From Davidsoniella eucalypti (Eukaryota; Ascomycota; Sordariomycetes; Microascales; Ceratocystidaceae), in assembly GCA_004009845.1 (NCBI GenBank), contig RMBW01000017.1, forward strand, positions 1-64,000: a stretch of 64,000 nt of DNA, given 5' to 3'. The notes under the pieces are model-generated. The model did no database searches. It was given only the letters and a program-made list of their open reading frames with translations, and was not told where the DNA came from. The first letter of the stretch is position 1, and every line of letters begins with the position of its first letter. The position numbers and the translations under genes are program-made. Shown here piece after piece: positions 47,815 through 58,161 of the stretch.

Positions 47815-50800
47815 TCAACCATAACGGTTGGGATCGTGTCTCCGACGTGCTTGTTCGGCATTTTTGAGGAAGAGGCGGCCCCAGTAAGAGAGACCACGTT
47901 CATGATCGGCCAATTGGAGCTCGGCATTGTCTATCTTGCGGAAGCCTTTCTGCCATTGAGCTTCTTGATGGGCTCGAGTATCTTCCGAGATAGACTCGGA
48001 AGTGTTACGACTGGACTCAGTTATGCTACCGTCGATGATGCCGTCGAGTCCATGCAAGTATTCCTCAGGCTCCAAGTTTGAATTCTATATTGAAGTTAGC
48101 TTGGCTATATCTCTTAAAAAAACAATGTGGCAGTGATATTTCGTACCTGACTTATTGAGCTAGACCTTCTGACAATTTGCTGCATGTCTTCCTCAGACTC
48201 GTGAATTGAGCTAAGTTCGCTAGAAATTCGGATAGGATCACTCCGGGAGTTCACTAGAGGGCAGTACCGCGGACGGTAATACCCTACTTTCGTAATCTCT
48301 GAGGTGCTGTCATGATTGCATAGCCGAGGCTGTTCTTGACTATCATCTGCCCGTGAGCTAGAACTTGGTACCGTCTTTAGCTGGGAGGAAGAGCTAGATT
48401 GAGGAAATTTGGTGCTCGGACTTGGAAACTTGAGGGCTGGGCCGGAAAGCATGTTTATGTCGGTAAAGGCGCTGCTTCGAGGAACTTCAAGAGGAACAAG
48501 AGCCATGGGGACTGAGAGATTGTTATGAGAAGCAGGGCTCATCATAGCCAGGGGGTCGGAGGCTTGATGGGCTCCTTGGTGGTGAGACTGAGTAGTATTC
48601 GTATTCCCAGTATATGAACAGGCGTGAGGCTGGAACGAAGGCGCGTTCGGGTTGAGGCTCGACTCCTAAAGCGATTGCGACTGTTTTCTCGATACTTTTT
48701 TGTTCGCCTCCGAATCAGATTGCTGTTCACTATGAGTTGACTTAGCAGCGATAGAGCCATTTCTAGAAGCTAAGCTAGAGCTAGTTTCGGATGAAGTAGT
48801 TGAGCCTGTGGCTTTGGCCCGTTGAGCATCTACTATCTCATCCGATAAGTCATTGAGAAATGCATCTTTGTCGGGGTCCTCAGCTTCTTTAGTCTTCTTG
48901 GGTTTGAGGAAGACCTGCTTAGACCACAAGTTGTGATACTTTCCACGTGCTTTCAGGAGGCTGTCATGAGTGCCTGTTTCTAGTATCTTACCATCGCCAA
49001 TAACGACGATGCGATCTGCTTTCATAATTGTTGACAAACGATGCGCAACAATAAAAGTCGTGCGGTTGTGTGTAAGGTTTTCGAAAGAGGCTTGAATCTT
49101 CTGCTCGGTATCAGTGTCAACGGCACTCGTGGCCTCATCTAGAAGCACTATATTGGGACACTTCAGGATAGCACGTGCAATAGCTACACGTTGCAATTCG
49201 CCACCAGAAAGCTTCACTCCTCTCTCGCCGACCTTAGTGTTGTAACCATTGGTGAAACCGATAATCTTATCGTGGATGCAGGCTGCCTGGCAGGCTTTGT
49301 GAACCTCTTCATCAGTTGCGTCAATACGGGCATACCGAACATTGTTGATTATTGTGTCGTTAAACAATACTGGCGCTTGAGGGACAAGACCGATGTGACT
49401 GCGAAGGCTGTATAGATCGACGTTTTTGATATCCTGGTTGTCGATCAAGATGTGACCAGCTTTGGGGTCATAGAATCGGGATATTAGCTTGAGAATGGTG
49501 GACTTTCCTGCTCCCGTGGCACCAACAAACGCAACGGATTGGCCGCCATGGATTTGGAATGACAGGTCCTGGACAATATCCTTTTTGTCGTCATATCCGA
49601 AAGTAACACCGCTAAACTTGACATCGCCGCGAACAAAGCTCAGCGGGGGTGCACCCGGCTTGTTGATCACGGAAGATTTTGTGCTTAATAAATCGAGGAT
49701 GCGCTCGGCATCAATCATCATCGTGCTGACACTCTTTCCAATATAGGACAGGTGCATCAGGGGGCCTGATAGCTGACTCCAGTAAATAAGGAGCATAGCA
49801 AACTGGCCGGAGGTTGCCTCTCCATTTCGGACTTTGATAACAGCTAGGAAGCAGCCAGCAAAAAGACCACCCAGAAGCGAAAGGGATTGGCATGCTCTGG
49901 TTCCAAACCAGTGGAACGTATACTTTTTCATACGCTCGATAAGAACTCTGACCGCATTAGAATAACGGCGACTTTCATAACCAGTTTGGTTAAAAGAGGC
50001 GACCGTTTGCCAGCCGTCAATACCGTTGTGTAGGGCTTTGCCTTCGTCGTAGTAGGCGGTGACGTATTGGCGCCGAACGCCACGAATACTATTGAGCAGA
50101 CTGGCAGACAGATAAAGATACAGAGTGCCGGTTGTGACCGTGATAAGACCTTCGTACGGCCCAAAGGTTAATGTGAGATATAAGATGGCAACGAAAAGGT
50201 CGAAAATTCGGGAAAATCCGTCGAAAAGAACGGTCTCGACCAATGTGGAACATTGCTCGCCGCCACGAATAGCCATCATAGTCTCTGAGGTACTTTTGGA
50301 ATCATGAAAGTCAGCCGACAAATTCAGAACATGATCAAACGCAGCACGATTGAGGGTTTCTCGAGAGTAATTAGAGATGGGGAAATAGAGCCATTCACGT
50401 AAAAAGCTGATTCCGCAATCAGAGGCCAGTATCTTTAGAAGGGCAAAGACTGCTAACTGGTTCCAGATGACAGAGTCTACCGTACCGGTCAGAGAATCCA
50501 TAATAAGACCAATCTGACGAGGTAGTAAGACATTGAGTGCGTTGCTAACAAGCATGCATAGCCCCACGAGTAGGGCAGATATTTGTAGACGGAAGTTTCC
50601 CATTGGCCAAATGTAGGGAAGGAGAATCTGATTGTCGAGTTAGAACGACTTGGTTACATGGATAGATTAACGTAATGGATTGTACCACTGACCTTGAATT
50701 TTTTGATGTATGTAAACCAATTGCCATCTTCTATCAGTCGTTTCTGGAACTCAAGCGTGCCCTTTCTACTTTCAGGGTCATCGCTGTCATCAAGACACGA

Positions 50801-51583
50801 TTCGGCCGCCTCATCACCATCGGTGCTCTTTTGAGCTTCAGATTCGGAGTTGTTGACATCGGTAGTCTGTGTGGTTGACCCATAAGAAGTGTTACAGCCC
50901 GGAGATTGACCAGTACTGTTATTTAGTAAAGGCCCAGTCTGTCCTAGTAAAGGAGCACACTCCTCATCTGAAGCGGGATTGGGGCCGTTATAGCGGGACT
51001 TGAACATATAAATGAGAAGAGCCAAAACATAGAAGATAATTCGAATGCCGTAAAACACTATAGTGGTGACATCATACGGTGAACTGTAGCTAGGGGGCGT
51101 GGATGATAGTGATATCCAAGCATAAAGCAAGGCTGGCTCGCAAATTAGGCTGATGGACCAGCTACCATAGTAGGGGTACCAGACGGGGAACTGGTCATCA
51201 GACAGCTGGATGTTCTGGATGGCGAAAAGTAGCATACAGGCCGTGATATTCACGACTTCGTCTTCTTTACCAAGCCAAGTGGAGTTCAAATAAGAATGGA
51301 GGCAGACAGCAAGGAGCTGAAAGAAGTAGGTCAGGCTGCAAGCCTTGATGGCATACAAAAGCAAAGGAGAGCGGAACCGGTCGGGCTTCTTGTCGTTGGA
51401 CATGCGAAGGGCATGAAGTAGCATGACCGAGGTGATAGTGCTCAGCATAAAGTAGACGTAGACCAGAGACGGGTAGAGATATCTCAAGGCCGTAATGAAG
51501 TCGTCTGGCTGCCAGTCAAGCAGTCCAGACCCCAGACTGGGCCAGGGCCAAGCCGCCTCGGGCGGTGGGCTGGCGGAAGACAT
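47815..51583 (-). CDS. HMT1-like vacuolar half-size ABC transporter with an in-frame TAG and a PAM2-bearing C-terminal extension
   Basis: ABCB-type half transporter of the HMT1 (heavy-metal tolerance) group; in fission yeast HMT1 moves thiol-metal complexes or glutathione conjugates into the vacuole. Substrate here is inferred only. Exons are 51583-50693, 50627-48147 and 48084-47815 on the minus strand. The 65-nt intron has donor GTCAGT, branch CTAAC and acceptor TCAG; the 62-nt intron has donor GTACGA, branch CTAAC and acceptor ATAG. Both are phase 0. Residues 1-297 form a multi-helix N-terminal domain typical of HMT1, then six transmembrane segments. The NBD has Walker A GATGAGKST at 666-674, signature LSGGELQ at 770-776, Walker B IVLLDE at 790-795 and H-loop His826. 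A TAG at 48666-48668 would end a 950-residue protein. The same frame then stays open through a PAM2-like motif and a Ser-rich tail to WGRLFLKNAEQARRR and a stop at 47815. An alternative start lies at 51646. Confidence 0.85.
48622..48665 (-). other. PAM2-like motif directly after the TAG
   Basis: The first codons after the TAG read ESSLNPNAPSFQPHA. This fits the PAM2 consensus (S-x-LNPNA-x-x-F-x-P) that binds the MLLE domain of poly(A)-binding protein, as in ataxin-2 and PAIP2. There is no ATG in this frame between the TAG and the motif, so it can be translated only as an extension of the transporter, or after a splice. Confidence 0.7.
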
Positions 51584-54500
51584 CACAGGACGGGCTGGCG
51601 ATTTGATATGAGGTGTTGGGTGGCGAAGAAACGGAGATGATATCAATGCACGATTGTACTGTGATGATGGGTTTATAAGGGATTCAACGCGACTAAAAGT
51701 GGCACCGTCAAGCTCAGGGACGCATTAACTGAAACAAAGCGGCAGTCTAGAAAAGGCGTGGAAGCCTGGTCAGGATCTGGAACGATATCGCAGGGATAAA
51801 GCAACCTGATGTCGTTTCCAAACGATGCAAGCAGAAACAAACAGTAGCGATTATGAAACAGTGTGCAATGTACTGAACAAGGAAATAGGACGAAAAATCG
51901 ATAACGCTGGGAGTGGAGAGTATTACGGCGCGGCAACGAAGGGATGATGTAATAAATCCCAAAGCGGCGGCGATTTTTGTAGGGCGGCGTAATATAAGAA
52001 GCAAAGTAGATCGGCAATGATCACGGTGTACGCTGAGAAGATGAAAATATGAGAAAACAGGAGTACAGAAGAAAGTGGGAACAAGGTAGAGAGATATGGT
52101 AAACAAAGCAAAGCAAGGCTGTGGTCCAGGGACAAGACTGTAAATCAACGATCTGCCCCAAAACAAGTAGGAGGAGAAGAAAGCGGCGTGGCTTCTCTCG
52201 CTGAAGCCAAAGCGGAAGGAACCACAACTATCTGTCTCCGGGTAGCAAGCAATTGCTACTACTAGTAGTTGTAAACTAGTAGTTTCCGCGTTCGGAAAGG
52301 GCCGTATGAAGCCAAGATTAGATAAGTTGTTTGCTGTCACCAGAAGGAAAAAAGCACACACAAAGAGAACACACGAGATATTGTGTTATTTTTCTGTAGT
52401 GAGAGGTCGAACTAACGAACAGACGATAGACAAGGAACAGATTCTTTCTATCACGAACTTTTCTAGCTTCTTCACTTAAGCCCGCTAGAAATACCCAGCT
52501 CGACAATGTTAGTCTGTATCACTTCTAGCCGACAGAAGGACTGTCCTAGCGTTACAGCGGGCGATGGTTCGACTTACGGATGGCTTTACTGGTGCACTGT
52601 CTTGTCCTGCACAAACCGTGACGCTATAAACTTGAAAGTCTTTCACAAGCTGGCTCATCGGCAGCTGATCCCGAAAAACTGGCGTGCTGTAGTAAAGTGA
52701 ACTAGATCGACAACTCAGCTTGCACTAGGTGCCCTTATTTCCCCAAAGTAGACGTAGTCTTAGACCTTCCGCGTTGGGCTAAACAATAGGCTGTTTATGG
52801 TATGGCGCGAGAATGGACTATAACAGGATATGATCTGATTTCCTGAGCATAGCAAGCTAAGGGCGTATTCGGGGGAAGACAAAAGAGTACAAGACTATGA
52901 CGTTGAAGTGCTGCCTAGTACCGCATATAGACAGAGAAGCTAACTAGTTTCCTCTCAAGCAGTCATCAACAATAGATTCGGTCGTGGGAAGGCTGTCAGA
53001 AATGATATTGCAAGATCCAGAAGCTTGGGAGAGACCAGAAACGAGGATGATGGGTCTTTGCTCTCTTTATAATCCTACATCTATAAGCCTGCTCTCCACC
53101 GTTTGCTGAGCTTGGGCCGCCACACAGCCGTCAACATCCAGGGTAGTGATATGAGGCTAATAGTGTTCGTTGTACTATGTACACATGTTTATAAGTTTGT
53201 ATATGCTATCGACCCTAGTAGCAGATCAAAGCCGGCCTAGCCAGGTTACTACTTTGCCGTTGCTAGAATCACATCGGCTTGGGGCGGAAGTCCACTACCA
53301 TAGTCGCCTCAGAAAACAAGTAGGCGCTATCTGTATACGCCGATTTGGCGTCAACATCGTGATCTAACTTTATAAACACATCTATTCTATCAGCTCCTGA
53401 AGCGGTCTAATGATGCTACGTGGTTTTCTTTGTTGACATACACCGTTAACTTCGCTATTAATAATAGCTGGCTACGAATGCCGATGCGGTAAGGTTGTTG
53501 TTGCGTGCTGGCACTCATTCTAGCTTATTTACACCTAGCTCTGCCATCACAGAGAAGGGAGGGGTGAAACTATGAAGGAAGCTACATATAGACTTCCTCT
53601 TTCCTTTCCTTTCCTTTGCAGGAAAGGCTGAACGGTCAATAGTTTAAAGTTGAGAATGTACATACCATGTAGTTGTACAATTAAGTATTTATGTACAGCC
53701 TACATATACGCCAAACCACCACCACACCGGATGTAGGGGTCCTTAGATGTATTGGCCCATGTTCCTTTGCAGGATATCGCTCCCGGCACGTTCTCAACGA
53801 AGCCAAAGGCGCTACTACGGAGGACAAGAACTATTCCTTCTTTAACGCCGTGATCCTTCTACCATACTCAATTATATGGTCAACCCTTGCATCGCTGGTT
53901 TAGTGGCTATATATTGACGTTATAGGTTCTTGCATGGCCTAAGCCCACAGTCACAAATGCAGCTAGCTTCAAGCTTCCTTCAAGCTGGCGCTGCCTATCT
54001 TCTGATACCGTCCTGTTGGTCGGGTAGCCATGGCATTTGCTTCACGGGCGATTTGGCAGCAATTCAACAGTGTTATTCCCTGGCCACATATAAAGTGAAT
54101 GTCAACTACCACGCTACTTATACTAATAAGTCAAAGGTGAGGCGACTGAACGACGATCAAATGAGATGGATTTATCTTGTCATTGCAACTCCATAAAATA
54201 CATACCTTTTCGTTCTTGTATCCTGATTACTATTGCTCGCTTTCAATTCCCGGCATACGTACATTACTTGTACTAGCCCGTCTATCGAGCTTAGGTTATA
54301 TGTATTTATTTAGTGTTTCATTCACACCAACTTGACATAGCTAGTTATACAGCTTTCTACAACAGGTATTGTCTTTCTCGATCAAATCCCTCCTTGTTAG
54401 ACTGGCCTAGAAACTCGACCCCGGTCATCGTCCATGCCAAAACGAGACAGATGCATACCGTCACAGCTTGTACGTTACTAGAAGCGTCTTGGGCTGCTGC

Positions 54501-56599
54501 TACTGCTACCCTGCTCATCACATTTAGCTGCAAAGCCATAAGACTTGTTTGTATCCAGACTTACAGACTGGCTAAGAGCCATGCTAGTTCCCCCTTTTAG
54601 CCTATATCTGTATGTATCTGTATGTGCAGACATCGTACTTGAAAGATCCCAAGTAAGCTTTCAACCGAAAGCTTGGGCCATTAGTTGCAGCTGTAGCTGA
54701 ACTGTTCGTTTGTTGTTCTCTGTCGACTAAAAAATGTGTCTGAGACTCACTCGCACGGCAACCAGTTTCACACGCCAGGCAAGCCACGTTCCAGAATAGC
54801 CAGACTACTGTGTTTTGTCGTATTTTCCCTATATAGAAAAGCCTAGTGCATACTTATATATGACAAGTAATTGAAATAGCACCCCGCTAATCGCAAAAAA
54901 GCTCGGTCTAATTCCACTGCTACTACAACAATATCTCCCCCCCCCCCCCAGACGGTGATTGCTGCCACAAAGCTTTCAGTGTGACTACTACCGTTACTAT
55001 AACGCTGACCTGCCACTACATCAAACGTGTGGCTATCACATCGGTCCGGGCGACAAGCTACCGTATTTTCCCGCCTCCTAGTTCTTCCTGTTTTGCGTCA
55101 GACAACTCATAGTTGATGGGCTTTTGTCGTCAGGCTTGCCGACTTTTAGCTCACCAGCTGCCTTCGTTCTGTTTACATGTGCTTGCTGGCAGCAAAACAC
55201 TACCTACGTGTTCATGCGGATGTCCGGGTTTGCATGTCATAGCATGTTCATCAATTCTGCCACGAACGATAACAAAGGGCCCTACTGGCTTTGGTAGCAC
55301 ACGCTTTCAATCATGTGGTCTACATGAGCAAGCCCGTAATCACATCGGTAGACACCTCGGTTCTACGTAATGTTGCTGGTCTTTTTTTTATATTTGTATA
55401 TCTCTAGTACGATTATCTAGGCTGTGATATCGATGATAGACCTCTCCCTTCAAAACAAGGCCAGCTCTTGACCATGTGCGATGCCTACTATACATACAAA
55501 CTTCACGTATCAGTCCCCTGCAGCTGTGTGTTGGTTAGGCACCTACGGAGGCGAAAATAGCCTATATCTTCTAAACGGTGTTAGGTTTGGAATATGTTAC
55601 TTTCGTCATCGAGTTGGAACAACTTTTATTTGTACCGGGTGCATCTTCCATAACTCTTGTGATTATCGCCAATGGTGCCAGAGAGTCGGAACCTACAATG
55701 TATGATGAGATATATATGATGAATCGTTTTTCCCCCAAATCTATCAACCTAAATTTTGTTTCCTACTACCAGAAATTAAACTTGCAGTTGAGCCACCATA
55801 CTGTATTGCATATGCTTTCGCTATTAGTTGGTACGTACTGATGTCCATTAGCTAGGCCTTTTGAGATCAGCTTGAATCATATCAGGCAGAGACTAAGCAA
55901 TCATGTCCATCACAGAATCTGGCGAAAGTACCACACACAAGCTTGCATGATGCATTTTATGTGGCATCTGGGCCAACGTTACTCAGGGTGTGAGTACATC
56001 CAACCGCCCTACTATAGCATCAATATAATATACGACATGCTGTAATACTATGCCAGTCACAAGCAACAATATACGGACGCCTTCCAAGCCCTACTTGCTT
56101 TCCGCTTCTATAGAATCCCCCAAGTGTCTCATGTAGAGAAGATACAACCATGCTAGTACGACCTACAAAAGGTTTGGTTCACAAAGATCGGAAACCAGCA
56201 TACACGATATGGTATATATGCAGTAAGCATTATTTTCAAAAAGAAAGCATGTACCGAACTCACACGAACAACGCCCTTCGTATATACTACCATGATCTGA
56301 TCTTATTTTGCACAGCATATATCTATCCCAACACAGCAAGTACAACAGTTTAGAATACGACATGCCTTGTACAAAAACAAAACATTGCCCTATTTTAAGC
56401 GCCTAGAAAACGCCAGATATGGAATACGTCGACGGGTACATTTATATCTGTACATTGAAATAATATTTGCTTATTTGCTGGATCCGTTGTTGCTTGGCTC
56501 ACTCAGCAATATCAACATTGCTCTTTTTATGACTCACGATCTAGTTCCCGGTTCTGCTCTGGCACGAAGCGTAGTACTTTCGGTCTTTCGTTAGGTTGG
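51584..56599. other. Gene-poor region upstream of the ABC transporter
   Basis: 51584-52500 is the probable promoter and leader of the transporter; the 204-codon minus ORF at 51747-52361 is Phe/Leu/Ser-biased and not credible as a gene. 52500-56599 holds only short ORFs without features, and a C13 run at 54937-54949. Confidence 0.4.
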
Positions 56600-57010
56600 C
56601 ACTTCCTCTGTCTTTTCTTCTCCTTCAATTTCCTGCTCCTCCTAGTAACCAACTAAAAGCAAATTCACCCACATCACCGATACTAGCAAACCCCAAATTC
56701 AAGTTTTCCTTGAGGTCCTCTGGTGCTTTAGCGAGTATCTGACTTAGATAAACAAAAAGCGAGCAGCCATAGCCAGGATTGATTCCGGGGATTGGCAGAT
56801 AGAGATCTGTTCATGATCTTCAGAGATATACACAATGTGTTGCGGCCAGTCGGAACCCATGTTCTGGCTGCAAGGTATAGTGAACCTCAAAAATGACTTG
56901 ATTCATGATGATTGCAAGATTACGAACATTACGAAATTCTGAATCTTTGACACCAATGGCTTGTTCTAGGTCATGTTTATCTTTAGCAGGGTCAATTTAA
57001 TATTGCATAT
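56600..57010 (-). pseudogene. Remnant of an unidentified protein gene
   Basis: The minus strand reads, with frame changes, KDSEFRNVRNLAIIMNQVIF, then VHYTLQPEHGFRLAATHCVY; after a shift, ISICQSPESILAMAARFLF; then after another, LKENLNLGFASIGDVGEFAL. The last part is Glu-rich (EEQEIEGEEKTEEVPT). The composition is clearly protein-like across about 130 codons, but stops and shifts prevent a product. I do not recognise the family. Confidence 0.4.
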
Positions 57011-57077
57011 GGCTATCAGGAGAACGCCTACCGGAAGCCTGGTTGTATGCACTAATCATGGGCCGACTACCCGAGAA

Positions 57078-57107
57078 TAGACTCTAGACAATCTAGATTA
57101 GAGTCTA
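57078..57107. repeat. Short inverted repeat
   Basis: TAGACTCTA and its reverse complement TAGAGTCTA flank a 12-base spacer. It could form a small hairpin; no gene context supports a terminator or binding site. Confidence 0.35.
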
Positions 57108-58161
57108 ATTCTTCTAACCTGAAAAGATACCGAGAATAGAACTGATACTATCGCGGAGAGTATGCGTAGTTTTACCCTAATTTATAACTATTGCTGTAGT
57201 TGTAATGAATGAAATGGAAGAGAAGATGGTTAACGACCTCTTAGACCCCCCCTTGACATCGCCCTCCGATCTGTCTAACTATTCCTCTTCCTCTATCAGT
57301 TTCGGCTGTGCTGGGGCATCGCCAGGACTCCCGGGCTGTCCTCTCCCTTACATGAGCTTGAAGTTGCGTTGTACCGCGCTAACAACATGACTTGTTGCTC
57401 TAGCGGGTTTTCCCACATTGGCTTGACTTGACTATATTTAACGTCTACCTGGAATACCAAGATCATCATCAGCTGTTATAGATTGCCATAACTTAAGCCT
57501 CTTTACGCTAAAGTGTTGGTCTAAGCAGGGGCCGACAACAGTTACATCCCATGGCTGTCAGTGTGTCTTGTTCAAGTAATATCTCTGTAGGTTATTATAT
57601 CTACAATTGTATATTGATGGGGCATACAACTATGCAAATCGTCCGACAATAAGAATAACCAACCCAACACGCATCTGCTCATTTTGCAATTTCAGATGTA
57701 TGTATAATAACTTAGGCTTGAACCCTACTCACCAACAATAATAAACTGAATTATGATGACAAAAATCGGAGGAATATATCACAATTGCTCCGATGATGAG
57801 TTGGTTAAAAGACTACATGAACACATGCCCACCATAACAATTGGAATATGATTGTAGTGTTAGAGTATTCAAGTTATAGGCATAACTTGGTATAATCTTG
57901 CTGTTGACATTAGGCATAAAAAGACAACAAAGTCCATCTTTCCATATGCGCAGCCTGGGGGAATAGCGGGCCCAATTTGGCCACAAAGTTTAGCTTAGTA
58001 ATTAAATTTCTTCCTTTAAATCAAATACATAGTTAGCCAACAACTTATCCTAAATTCACCATCATCACACCAACCAAGTTAGACTGATCATATCATCCTA
58101 AAATACTTTTACATCAGCGACTACCTTTTGGGCGATTTCACACCCATGTTTTTTTCTCAAC
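57108..58161. other. Upstream region of the kinase-like gene
   Basis: A+T-rich. Contains the dispersed repeat at 57418-57466 and otherwise nothing I can assign. The last 200 bases are presumably promoter and leader. Confidence 0.35.
57418..57466 (+). repeat. Copy 1 of a ~49-bp dispersed repeat
   Basis: Matches the minus strand of 3227-3275, with the core TATATTTAACGTCTACCT and a shared AAGATCAT. It lies about 700 bases before the kinase-like gene. Confidence 0.5.

Noticed and set aside
48542..48760. 72-codon minus-strand ORF across the transporter end
   Set aside because: Arg-rich alternative frame; it would miss both the transporter C-terminus and the PAM2-like motif.
51747..52361. 204-codon minus-strand ORF upstream of the ABC transporter
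   Set aside because: Phe/Leu/Ser-rich translation of a CT-rich leader or promoter; no motif and no splice link to the transporter frame.
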